15,292 nucleotides of DNA from an uncultured Clostridia bacterium (GTDB lineage: Bacteria; Bacillota; Clostridia; TANB77; CAG-508), in assembly GCA_934148985.1 (NCBI GenBank), contig CAKPDO010000036.1, forward strand, positions 1 through 15,292, read 5' to 3'. A program made the position numbers and the translations under genes. Each line of letters opens with the position of its first letter. Position 1 is the stretch's first letter. The notes below the pieces were generated by a model that had not been told where the DNA came from, made no database searches, and worked only from the letters and a program-made list of their open reading frames with translations. Below are positions 1 to 6,584 of this stretch, piece after piece.

Positions 1-21
1 TGGTAGTGAAAACTATAGTAG

Positions 22-75
22 TAAGAAATCTGGCCGCGAGAGCGTACGATGGTTCGAATCCATCTCTGCCCACCA
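22..75 (+). tRNA. 3' part (3' exon?) of a class II tRNA, best fit tRNA-Leu(UAA)
   Basis: A perfect T-arm is visible (stem 48-52/60-64, loop TTCGAAT 53-59), then a 7-nt acceptor strand 65-71, discriminator A72 and an encoded CCA 73-75. Before it lies a long variable arm with a CGC-GAGA-GCG hairpin (35-44), which points to Leu, Ser or Tyr; A73 favours Leu or Tyr. Bases 22-31 read TAAGA then AATCT, as positions 34-43 of a Leu-UAA anticodon loop and 3' stem would. The 5' anticodon strand AGATT and the universal U33 are absent directly upstream (base 21 is G), so the gene is interrupted or rearranged there. The acceptor 5' strand and D-arm are not seen. Isotype is an inference. Confidence 0.6.
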
Positions 76-86
76 TAAATAATAAA

Positions 87-122
87 ACAGAGCATCTAAA
101 TAAAAGGATGTTCTGTTTTTTT
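87..122 (+). terminator. Rho-independent terminator after the tRNA
   Basis: A 10-bp stem (ACAGAGCATC 87-96 with GATGTTCTGT 107-116, one G-U pair) is followed by a run of seven T. The ribosome-binding site of the next gene (GAGGTG, 123-128) starts immediately after the T run. Confidence 0.85.
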
Positions 123-133
123 GAGGTGATTTT

Positions 134-520
134 ATGAATTTTGAAACTAATAAACAAAAAGGAAATAGTGGATTAGGTATGGCAATTGCATATTTTTCAA
201 CAAATGGATATATTGTTTCGGTGCCTTTAAATGATACACAAGATTATGATTTAGTTGTAGAAAAAGATGGGATATTACAACGAGTTCAGGTAAAAGCAAC
301 AGGATGTATTGGAAAAGGTGGAAATTATCAAGTTGCTTTGAAAAGTTGTGGAGGAACAAAGGGAAGAACGTATAAAACCGTTATTGATACAAATGTGGAG
401 TTAGTTTTTGTATTAACAGCTAAAAGAGAGATGTATTTATTTCCAAAAGATGAAATAGCTAATTCTAGTACATTAAGTTTATGTGATAAATATGAAAGAT
501 TTAGAATAAAAATGGATTAA
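134..520 (+). CDS. Group I intron-associated (I-Ssp6803I-type) PD-(D/E)XK endonuclease
   Basis: This 128-aa protein has the compact layout of the PD-(D/E)XK family that includes the group I intron endonuclease I-Ssp6803I. An N-terminal KGNSGLGMAIAYF helix leads to VPLNDTQDYDLVV, carrying the metal-binding Asp, and then QRVQVKA, the Q-x-K variant of the D/E-x-K motif. The family is expected to cut double-stranded DNA. The usual Glu of the first helix (GxxGE) reads as Leu here, so catalysis could be weakened; related Firmicute proteins also seem to lack it. The start is set by GAGGTG at 123-128. No separate promoter fits between the tRNA terminator and the gene, so expression may depend on read-through. 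It lies 58 bp from an apparently interrupted tRNA, the usual home of such introns. Family call is good; activity is unknown. Confidence 0.75.
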   Translation: MNFETNKQKGNSGLGMAIAYFSTNGYIVSVPLNDTQDYDLVVEKDGILQRVQVKATGCIGKGGNYQVALKSCGGTKGRTYKTVIDTNVELVFVLTAKREMYLFPKDEIANSSTLSLCDKYERFRIKMD

Positions 521-560
521 TAATAGAGCAATAAAAATGGCAAAATAAAAGATAAACTAA

Positions 561-600
561 AAGGAATGACTTCTGTTTAATACAGATTTCATTCCTTATT
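561..600. terminator. Bidirectional terminator between convergent genes
   Basis: AAGGAATGA...TCTGT (561-576) pairs with ACAGA...TCATTCCTT (582-597), a 9+5 bp stem with a two-base internal mismatch. It has A-rich sequence on the left and T-rich sequence on the right, so it can end both the endonuclease gene (+) and the 512-aa gene (-). Confidence 0.7.
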
Positions 601-611
601 TAAAATATAAA

Positions 612-2150
612 TTATTGCTCTAGTTCTTCATCTTGTTTATGTGTATCATGACCTTTTCTTTGCTTTGATAATTTATTATAGTCCCACGGACCAATATCGA
701 CTTGCATGTTAGAAGTATCTGCTTCCGCCGCCATTTTTGCTCTGAAGATTGAAGGTGAGCTCATTTTAGGTTTTACTGGTTGCTCTGATTTCTGTTGATG
801 ATTTTCAGCTAATAGAGAAGAAAAGAATTTATAAGCATTGTCTTTTTCTTCAAAAATATCATAAATTATATCAACATCAGAGCTTATTCTAGGTAAGAAA
901 AATATACCTTTCATAAAAATATTTGGTTCTTTAAGTTTATGATTAATTCTAAAATTTTCCACTCTCATCTTATATTTTTGAGTTGGGGTTAATTCTTTAT
1001 AGTATTTTTTCTTTATATTTCTAAATTTTTCATCCTCATTTTCTTGAGTATCAAGTACTTTACAGCTACAACATTCGTTATAAAAATCTTTTCTTAAACC
1101 ATAGCTTTCATAGATGTCATCAATTAAGTTATCAATAACAGAATTTTTAGCAAATGTTAATTTTAAAAAAGAAAAAGTAGAGAGCTTTCCATGTCTATTT
1201 CTTGTTTTTAAATATTTTTTTAGAAATTGATTTTGTTCGTTTTTAGGCAATTTGTAAAAAAGATCTCTATAAAAAATCTTTTTTTCAGCATTTACGTAAG
1301 CATTTTCTTGTTCAAATAATATTTCCATAGGTGATTTTGTTGGGGTTGCTTCTTCAACTTCTTTTTCTTCAAAATATTCAGAAACATCATTGGCAAACTG
1401 TTTCATAACATCGGCCAAAGCCTCATTTTCAGTGGCAGTTTGAGCGTCTATATTTTCATTTTCAGCGGTAGTTTGGGCCTCTATATTTTCATCAATGTTA
1501 TCTTTTTGAGGAATATAATATTCAAAAGCATCTTTGATTATTACATCTTCATCAGGAATATCAATTATATCATTTTTCGTTAATGCGGTTGGATTTGAGC
1601 GAAAATGTTTAACTGATGAAATACTTTGAGTATCATTTATTATTACAGTTTCCTCAGGGAGAGTAGTTCTTGTATTACCTATTACTAGTGTAGTTTCCTG
1701 TTGAGCAATTTCATTTTTTTCAGTTATATTTGAGTTAAGTGGTAAATTAATTTGAGAATTATTTTTAGCTTTTCTAGCATCTGCCTTAGTTTTCAAATTA
1801 TTAATATAAAAACTTAACATATTAAAAATTGAGTTATAAACGGCTCTCCTTGTTTCACCAATTCGCTTACTTTCAAGTTTTTGTCCAATAACAGTTTGCA
1901 AATTTTTAGCGGCAACTTGTCCACCTCTAAGAACTAATTTACCTGACTTAGTACAATAAAAGAACACCTTATCTGATAATTTTAATTTTGTTCCTAAATA
2001 ATTTTTTCCTTTTTCATGATTGGGTCCAGAAATTGTTCTTTTATTTTGTTTTTTTACATAATCTTTAGTAAATGCAAGAGTATCATTAGATACAGTTATT
2101 TTTCCGTCTTTAACTAATTTTATGATTTTATCAATTTCTTTATCGTCCAT
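612..2150 (-). CDS. Hypothetical 512-aa protein with internal tandem repeat
   Basis: I do not recognise this protein. It is hydrophilic and lysine/glutamate-rich, with no signal peptide or membrane segment. Residues about 1-125 look like a small folded basic domain (GGQVAAKNLQTVIGQ, then a helix around SIFNMLSFYINNL). Residues about 130-275 are low-complexity and acidic and contain an 11-residue tandem repeat (ENIEAQTTAEN / ENIDAQTATEN). The C-terminal half is again helical and charged, with a Cys cluster CCSC near residue 360. The start is supported by AGGAGG (2155-2160) and by the upstream promoter. All codons are in frame and none is CGG. The gene converges on the endonuclease gene and may be accessory DNA. 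A structural or nucleic-acid-binding role would be a guess. Confidence 0.7.
   Translation of the reverse strand: MDDKEIDKIIKLVKDGKITVSNDTLAFTKDYVKKQNKRTISGPNHEKGKNYLGTKLKLSDKVFFYCTKSGKLVLRGGQVAAKNLQTVIGQKLESKRIGETRRAVYNSIFNMLSFYINNLKTKADARKAKNNSQINLPLNSNITEKNEIAQQETTLVIGNTRTTLPEETVIINDTQSISSVKHFRSNPTALTKNDIIDIPDEDVIIKDAFEYYIPQKDNIDENIEAQTTAENENIDAQTATENEALADVMKQFANDVSEYFEEKEVEEATPTKSPMEILFEQENAYVNAEKKIFYRDLFYKLPKNEQNQFLKKYLKTRNRHGKLSTFSFLKLTFAKNSVIDNLIDDIYESYGLRKDFYNECCSCKVLDTQENEDEKFRNIKKKYYKELTPTQKYKMRVENFRINHKLKEPNIFMKGIFFLPRISSDVDIIYDIFEEKDNAYKFFSSLLAENHQQKSEQPVKPKMSSPSIFRAKMAAEADTSNMQVDIGPWDYNKLSKQRKGHDTHKQDEELEQ
1424..1489. repeat. Two tandem copies of a 33-bp unit inside the 512-aa gene
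   Basis: Units 1424-1456 and 1457-1489 differ at only a few positions. Because 33 bp is 11 codons, the repeat keeps the frame and can change copy number without breaking the gene. Confidence 0.8.
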
Positions 2151-2190
2151 AAATCCTCCTATTAATTATGAAATCTTTACTAACGTTTCT

Positions 2191-2219
2191 ATTATACTCC
2201 AATAAAGCAAATATTGCAA
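2191..2219 (-). promoter_or_regulatory. SigA-type promoter of the 512-aa gene
   Basis: On the minus strand, TTGCAA (2214-2219) and a perfect TATAAT (2191-2196) are separated by 17 bp, about 40 bp upstream of the start codon. Confidence 0.7.
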
Positions 2220-2273
2220 TATATTTAACATAAAAACTTAACTAAAAACATAAACAAACTTATAGATTAGCTA

Positions 2274-2302
2274 TTGATAAGACTATACAAATAGTTTATA
2301 GT
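2274..2302 (+). promoter_or_regulatory. Promoter of the small toxin mRNA
   Basis: TTGATA (2274-2279) and TATAGT (2297-2302) are separated by 17 bp. Transcription would start near 2309, at the first base of the leader hairpin. Confidence 0.7.
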
Positions 2303-2310
2303 AGATGTTG

Positions 2311-2336
2311 CCTTTCGCTTAAGGGTAGAAAGGAGG
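2311..2336 (+). promoter_or_regulatory. Leader hairpin that can mask the toxin ribosome-binding site
   Basis: CCTTTC (2311-2316) pairs with GAAAGG (2328-2333), covering half of the AAAGGAGG ribosome site (2329-2336). The loop displays GCTTAAG (2317-2323), which is complementary to the 5' end of the predicted antisense RNA. Confidence 0.6.
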
Positions 2337-2344
2337 CAAGTTAT

Positions 2345-2434
2345 ATGCTATTAGAAATCATACTTAAGAGTATTGCTATTGTAATTGATATAATTCTTCT
2401 AGTGATAGAAATTATAAAGAACTTACATAAATAG
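2345..2434 (+). CDS. 29-aa hydrophobic peptide, candidate type I toxin
   Basis: The peptide starts MLLEIILKSIAIVIDIILLV and ends in a Lys/His tail. It is a single membrane-spanning helix with two acidic residues spaced along it, as in small Firmicute holin-like and Fst-type toxins. It has a strong ribosome site (AAAGGAGG 2329-2336, 8-nt spacing), its own promoter and its own terminator, giving an mRNA of about 160 nt with one tiny gene. A convergent promoter just downstream (2507-2535) would make an antisense RNA. This matches the plan of par (fst/RNAII) of plasmid pAD1 and other type I toxin-antitoxin loci. I see no clear residue-level match to Fst itself. Toxicity is inferred. The alternative is a harmless small membrane peptide. 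Confidence 0.7.
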   Translation: MLLEIILKSIAIVIDIILLVIEIIKNLHK

Positions 2435-2500
2435 CAAGAACCCAGTGAAATGCACTTCACTGGGTTTTTATTATGCTTTAAAATCATACTTGCTTAAGCA
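2432..2500 (-). ncRNA. Predicted antisense RNA, antitoxin to the 29-aa peptide mRNA
   Basis: Transcription from the minus-strand promoter at 2507-2535 would begin near 2500 and pass through the shared hairpin, giving a transcript of about 70 nt. Its 5' part carries CTTAAGC, complementary to the toxin leader loop (2317-2323), followed by AAGTATGATTT, complementary to toxin codons 4-7 (2355-2365). Its 3' part is antisense to the toxin terminator. Pairing at both places would bracket the toxin start codon. Exact ends are estimates. Confidence 0.55.
2439..2469. terminator. Strong, possibly bidirectional terminator of the toxin and antisense RNAs
   Basis: An 11-bp perfect stem (2439-2449 / 2456-2466) with a 6-nt loop ends in T-rich sequence on the plus strand. 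On the minus strand the same hairpin is followed by TTCTTGCTATTT, a weaker U-rich tract. Confidence 0.8.
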
Positions 2501-2506
2501 CTTTCT

Positions 2507-2535
2507 ATATTAGCACATATTTTATTATATGTCAA
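2507..2535 (-). promoter_or_regulatory. Promoter of the antisense RNA
   Basis: On the minus strand there is a perfect TTGACA (2530-2535), a 17-bp spacer, and TGC-TAATAT, an extended -10 (hexamer 2507-2512). It faces the toxin gene and has no coding gene of its own. Confidence 0.7.
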
Positions 2536-2565
2536 ATCTAACAAAATATTAAAATTGTAAAAAAC

Positions 2566-2586
2566 AAATTAATAATTTATTAATTT
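2566..2586. promoter_or_regulatory. Palindrome next to the ABC transporter promoter
   Basis: AAATTAATA (2566-2574) and TATTAATTT (2578-2586) form a perfect 9-bp inverted repeat just upstream of the -35 box. It is a possible regulator site, but low-complexity AT sequence makes chance symmetry likely. Confidence 0.3.
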
Positions 2587-2588
2587 CG

Positions 2589-2616
2589 TTGACAATTAAA
2601 TAAAATATAGTATACT
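2589..2616 (+). promoter_or_regulatory. Promoter of the ABC transporter operon
   Basis: TTGACA (2589-2594) and TATACT (2611-2616) are 16 bp apart. The ribosome site AAAGGGG (2631-2637) follows before the start at 2647. Confidence 0.8.
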
Positions 2617-2646
2617 AAATTTATCAAAAGAAAGGGGAAGAAAAAT

Positions 2647-3553
2647 ATGAATGAAGCAATATTAAAATGTGAAAACTTGTGTAAAAGTTTTGGCAAAAGG
2701 CAAATACTAAATAATGTATCTTTAGAAGTAAATCAAGGCGACATATTAGGATTTATAGGGCCAAATGGAGCAGGAAAAACAACAACAATAAAGCTAATAT
2801 TAGGCTTACAAAGTATAGATAGTGGAACAGTAAAAATAAATGGATATGACATTCAAAAAGAATTTGAAAAAGCAATAGAAAAAGTAGGAACAATAGTAGA
2901 AAATCCAGATTTATATATGTATTTAAGTGGATATGACAACTTAAAACTAATAAGCAATATGTACAAAAACATAGACAAAAAAAGAATTGATGAAGTAGTA
3001 AAGCTTGTAAAATTAGAACAAAGAATAAATGATAAAGTATCAAAATATTCTTTAGGAATGAGACAAAGATTAGGAATAGCTCAGGCATTACTTCATAAGC
3101 CTAATTTACTAATCCTAGATGAACCAACAAATGGATTAGATCCTGAAGGAATAAAGGAATTGAGGGAACTAATAAAAGACTTAGCAGAAAAAGAAAATAT
3201 GGCAATAGTAATATCAAGTCATAATCTATCAGAATTAGAAAGTTTTTGTAATAAAGTTACAATAATAAAAAATGGAAAAATAGTAGAAACAAGCACAATA
3301 AATGAAGTAAAAAAAGTTGAACATTCGTATATCATCGAACTTGATAACTTAGAAGATATTCAAAAAATAATTGAAAAAAAGATAGAAAAAATAAGTGAAA
3401 CGAAATTTAAAATTGATGTAGACAAAGACGAAATACCTCGGAATTGTTAAAAAAATGGTAGAAGAAGGCAAAAAGGTTTATATGGTAAATGAAGAAATAT
3501 TAAGCCTAGAAGACGCATTTTTGAAAAAGACAGGGGGTAATGTAATTGAATAA
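2647..3553 (+). CDS. BcrA-type ABC exporter ATPase, read through a +1 frameshift at CGG
   Basis: This is the nucleotide-binding subunit of an ABC-2 exporter of the bacitracin/lantibiotic self-protection kind. It has Walker A GPNGAGKTT (residues 38-46), signature LGMRQ (136-140), Walker B with D158-E159, and H192 of the H-loop. In the zero frame it stops at 3450, three codons after CGG 3439-3441. Skipping C3439 gives GGA (Gly) and 36 further residues, including GIVKKMVEEGKKVY and EEILSLEDAFLKKT, typical of the C-terminal domain of this family. The total is 301 aa, the family's normal length. The restored frame ends at TAA 3551-3553 and overlaps the permease start, as expected for coupled genes. 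Without the shift the C-terminal domain is lost. The exported substrate is unknown. Confidence 0.85.
3436..3442 (+). other. +1 frameshift site 1 (CCT C GGA)
   Basis: The zero frame reads CCT CGG AAT TGT TAA; the +1 frame reads CCT, skip C3439, GGA ATT GTT and onward. The restored frame carries the family C-terminus. Confidence 0.75.
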
Positions 3554-4961
3554 TTTAGTAAAAAATGAAATAATAAAAATTGTAAAAAAGAAAAGTTTTT
3601 ATATAATTTTGATAGTAATTTTGGCATATATTGTACTTTCTAATGTAATGAATAAATATGTATATGATTCTTTTTCAAGTTATGATTATTATAGTGAAGA
3701 ATATATAAATTTTCTAAAAGAAAGCATAAAGAATTTAGACATGAAAAAGGAACAAGATTTGGAAATTTATGTTGGAGATAAAACGCAAATTGATACATAT
3801 GAACTTTTAAAAAAATATGACAGAGATTCTTGGCAATATAAAATTATATTACAAAAAGCGGAAGGGTATTTATCTGAAATAAATACATATACATATAGAA
3901 TAAAGGATGAAGAAGCTTTAAATCAGGCGAAAAAAGAATATGATAAATTTGTAGAAAGATTAAGTTCTAATAATTGGAGAAGCTTTACAGAAGAAGAACT
4001 TGAATCACTTAAATTATCACAAGAAGGCTTAAGTGAAAATTTAAAAGACCCAATGGTAGCTATACAAATAGAAACTTTGGAAATGAGATTAAAATATGAC
4101 ATAGCTTATGGAGATGACTACAAAAATCAGGCTTTAGAAAGATATCAACAAAGCAAAATAACTATAAATGAATTTAAAAATGAAAATAATAAAACATATG
4201 AAGAAGAAAAATCTTTGCAAAGTGCAAAAGAGGATGAAGCTAAGAGTAAATATGCTATAGAAAACGGAAAAGATATTTATAATACATCAGATTCAAGAGG
4301 ATTTTTGCTTAATGTATTTTCAAAGTATGAATTATTTATAATAATAACAATTGTTTTAATTGCTGGAGCTATTGTGAGTGATGAATTTAATAAAGGAACA
4401 ATAAAGTTATTGCTTGTAAGACCATTTAATAGGGCAAAAATTTTACTTGCAAAATTCATAACAGTTCTTATAACTGTGTTATTTGTAATGATATTAACAG
4501 TCATTCTACAGTTTATAATTGGAGGAATATTCTTTGGATTTGAATCTTTGAGTATTCCAGCAGTCGAATATAGCCATACTACTGGAAAAATTGTAGAAAT
4601 GAGTATATTAAAAAATATCATACTTACTGGCCTTGGAAAAATACCAATTTATGTGCTACTTGGAACACTTGCATTTGCTCTAAGTACATTATTTAATGCA
4701 ACACCTGTTGCAATTACAATAACTTTGATGGGCTATATGGCATCTAGTATAATAAATCAATTTGCATATTATTATAATATAAATTGGCTTAAATTTTTTG
4801 TTACCCCTAACTGGGACCTTACACAATTTTTCTATGGATGTCTTCCTTTAATAAAGGGACAAAATATGATGTTTTCAATTGCAATTTGTTTAATTTATTT
4901 TGCAATAATGATGATACCAAGTTTTATAGTGTTTAAGAGAAGAAATATTAAAAATGTATAA
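3546..4961 (+). CDS. ABC-2 type exporter permease
   Basis: This 471-aa membrane partner of the preceding ATPase has one helix near residues 18-35, then a large, charged, probably extracellular region of about 220 residues rich in Glu, Lys and Tyr with coiled-coil character. Helices follow near 261-280, 304-333, 365-385, 387-403 and 441-463. The cytoplasmic SDEFNKGTIKLLLVRPFNRAKILLAKF stretch after the second helix is the typical ABC-2 coupling segment. The TTG start at 3546 is preceded by AGGGGGT (3532-3538) and overlaps the last codons of the frameshifted ATPase, which suggests translational coupling. No CGG codon occurs. The large ectodomain resembles exporters tied to peptide antibiotics, but the substrate cannot be read from sequence. 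Confidence 0.85.
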   Translation: MNNLVKNEIIKIVKKKSFYIILIVILAYIVLSNVMNKYVYDSFSSYDYYSEEYINFLKESIKNLDMKKEQDLEIYVGDKTQIDTYELLKKYDRDSWQYKIILQKAEGYLSEINTYTYRIKDEEALNQAKKEYDKFVERLSSNNWRSFTEEELESLKLSQEGLSENLKDPMVAIQIETLEMRLKYDIAYGDDYKNQALERYQQSKITINEFKNENNKTYEEEKSLQSAKEDEAKSKYAIENGKDIYNTSDSRGFLLNVFSKYELFIIITIVLIAGAIVSDEFNKGTIKLLLVRPFNRAKILLAKFITVLITVLFVMILTVILQFIIGGIFFGFESLSIPAVEYSHTTGKIVEMSILKNIILTGLGKIPIYVLLGTLAFALSTLFNATPVAITITLMGYMASSIINQFAYYYNINWLKFFVTPNWDLTQFFYGCLPLIKGQNMMFSIAICLIYFAIMMIPSFIVFKRRNIKNV

Positions 4962-5006
4962 AAACTGTCGTTATGATATTTATGTTGAAGAGATTTAAAA
5001 AGTAAA

Positions 5007-5058
5007 AATAATAACCGATAAGATACAAATTAATTTATCTTGTTGGTTATTATTTTTT
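5007..5058 (+). terminator. Terminator of the ABC operon
   Basis: An 18-bp stem (5007-5024 / 5037-5054, with two G-U wobbles) is followed by a T run. Confidence 0.85.
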
Positions 5059-5300
5059 ATATTCTAAAAAATTGAATAAATTTATTGGAATTTTTTTTGT
5101 TCGCTAGATTTTAAATAATAAATATGATAATATAGTTACAAATTATTTCGAAAATTATTTCAAAAAATCTAAAATCAAAATTCGCGATTAGAGGTGATGA
5201 ATTAAAACTTATTCAAGATAGGAAGTTAGAAACTTATTAAGTTATCATGAATATAAATTTTTAAAATAGTAAACAATAAAACAGAAAGAGAGGAATTACT
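5059..5300. other. Gene-free AT-rich spacer
   Basis: I see no open gene, RNA or convincing promoter here. There is an approximate direct repeat (AATTATTTC twice near 5143-5162). A GAGGTG ATG near 5193 opens only a two-codon frame and may be a decayed gene start. Confidence 0.5.
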
Positions 5301-5570
5301 ATGGTAAAATTTAATGAAAATGAATTAACTAAAATTTTAAAAGATTTTGATGATAAGAGTAAAATTGAGCTTGGATTTGAAAAAGGAATAGAGGGTAAAT
5401 TTGAAGTAGAAGATGCTTCTATAGGATATGATTATAAAAATGGATTTATATTTATAAAAGGAGCAAATTGTGATTTAAAAATAAATACAGCTATGGTTTG
5501 TGGATATGAAAAAAATGAGAATGAAATTAGAGTTGATTTAGAAGATGTAATGGTTAAGTTTTTTATATAA
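5301..5570 (+). CDS. Hypothetical 89-aa protein
   Basis: I do not recognise this protein. It is small, soluble and acidic-basic mixed, with an N-terminal helix (NENELTKILKDF) and then alternating hydrophobic residues suggesting beta strands (GYDYKNGFIFIKGANCDLKI, CGYEKNENEIRVDLEDV). It has no signal peptide or membrane helix. GAGAGGA at 5287-5293 supports the start. It stands alone between the ABC terminator and the spore hydrolase, and no sigma-A promoter is obvious upstream. Confidence 0.65.
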   Translation: MVKFNENELTKILKDFDDKSKIELGFEKGIEGKFEVEDASIGYDYKNGFIFIKGANCDLKINTAMVCGYEKNENEIRVDLEDVMVKFFI

Positions 5571-5694
5571 ATCTATTGGTTGGGGAAAAAATATATCATA
5601 AAATACAAACAAAGTTTTATGAAACGGAATATGTAGTAAAATCTTTGCATTATATCCATTAGGTGTGCATATAAATAAAAAGAGGTGTTTGCAA

Positions 5695-6142
5695 ATGGCA
5701 TATTCAGAAAGAGAACTACTTGCAAGAATAGTTCAATGTGAAGCTGGTCGGAGAGGGCGACAACGGAATGAAAGCGGTTGCAACAGTGATAATGAACAGA
5801 GTAAATGTATCAAATGGAGAATACTCAAGGATATCGCAAGGAGGAAATATACGAAACATAATATATCAACAAGGACAATTTGACTGTGCAAGGGAAACGA
5901 TAGGAGGAAACTATAATTCACAAAACATTTATAATATGACTCCAACAGATATTCATTATCAAATAGCAGATTGGGCATTATCTGGAAATAGACTAAATGA
6001 GATAGGAGATTGTTTATGGTATTTAAATCCATTTAGCCCCACATGTAGTCCAAAATTTCCAAGTAATGGTTCAGGAACTTTACATACAAGACTTGGCAAG
6101 CATTGTTTTTATAGACCAACATCTCTATATGCTAATACGTAG
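5695..6142 (+). CDS. cwlJ: CwlJ/SleB-family spore cortex hydrolase, read through a +1 frameshift at CGG
   Basis: This is the Hydrolase_2 domain of SleB/CwlJ, which degrades spore cortex peptidoglycan during germination. It has no peptidoglycan-binding domain or signal peptide, which fits CwlJ. The start at 5695 follows AGAGGTG (5681-5687). In the zero frame it runs through CGG 5749-5751 into unrelated sequence and stops at 5883. Skipping C5749 gives GGA (Gly) and yields ARIVQCEAG-GEGDNGMKAVATVIMNRV, the family's first motif with its conserved glutamates, followed by the rest of the domain to TAG at 6142 (148 aa). The shift therefore falls inside the active-site motif, and the zero-frame product should be dead. 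The GerQ-like gene follows 21 bp later; in Bacillus, GerQ is needed to place CwlJ in the coat. A sporulation sigma factor is expected to drive it, but no promoter is clear. Confidence 0.85.
5746..5752 (+). other. +1 frameshift site 2 (GGT C GGA)
   Basis: The zero frame reads GGT CGG AGA; the +1 frame reads GGT, skip C5749, GGA GAG GGC, giving the conserved EAGGEG motif. This is the best-determined of the four sites because both flanks are family-conserved residues. Confidence 0.85.
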
Positions 6143-6163
6143 ATTGAAAGGAGAATGTGAGCT

Positions 6164-6547
6164 ATGTCAGAATTAGAACAAGAGCAAAGACAAGAAAAAA
6201 ATGAGGATAGAAATGTTAGTGGAAATCAGAATTCACCGGAAATACTTACAAATCCTATTTACACTCCCGCATTTTTAAGACAACAAATAGGAAGACTTAT
6301 GAGAGTAGAGTTTCTAATAGGTACTAATAATATGACCGACAGGATAGGAATACTAGAAGATGTTGGAGCAAGTTATATTTTACTTCGTTCTTTTGAGAAT
6401 GATAGCTTAGTATATTGTGATATTTATTCAATTAAATTTATTACAATTTCTACTACAGGAGTTTATGGAACAATGAATAATTTCCAAAACATGAGCGGAG
6501 CAATGAATAATGGAGCCTCAATGATGAGAGGGCCAATGATGTATTGA
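6164..6547 (+). CDS. gerQ: GerQ-like spore coat protein
   Basis: This 127-aa protein has an acidic, Gln/Asn-rich N-terminus (about 1-35). Its core resembles GerQ: FLRQQIGRLMRVEFLIG, then a short beta-rich domain with GILEDVGASYILLRS and YCDIYSIKFITI. It ends in a Met/Asn/Gly-rich tail of the kind seen in coat proteins. GerQ is cross-linked into the Bacillus spore coat and is required for CwlJ localisation. Its place directly after the CwlJ-like gene, as in bacilli that carry the two together, supports the call. The ribosome site AAAGGAG (6146-6152) sits 11 nt from the start. No CGG codon is present. Identity at residue level is modest, so it could be another coat protein of the same fold. Confidence 0.7.
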   Translation: MSELEQEQRQEKNEDRNVSGNQNSPEILTNPIYTPAFLRQQIGRLMRVEFLIGTNNMTDRIGILEDVGASYILLRSFENDSLVYCDIYSIKFITISTTGVYGTMNNFQNMSGAMNNGASMMRGPMMY

Positions 6548-6584
6548 TTTTCGTACGATATGTATCAAATGTACTTTAATGTAT

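Noticed and set aside
1..75. tmRNA (ssrA) 3' end
   Set aside because: tmRNA needs the G3-U70 alanine identity pair. The base at the equivalent of position 70 is C, and no tag-coding or pseudoknot sequence is recognisable.
5695..5883. The zero-frame 62-residue protein as a real product of its own
   Set aside because: After CGG the zero-frame residues are basic and unlike any family, while the +1 frame continues the SleB/CwlJ domain.
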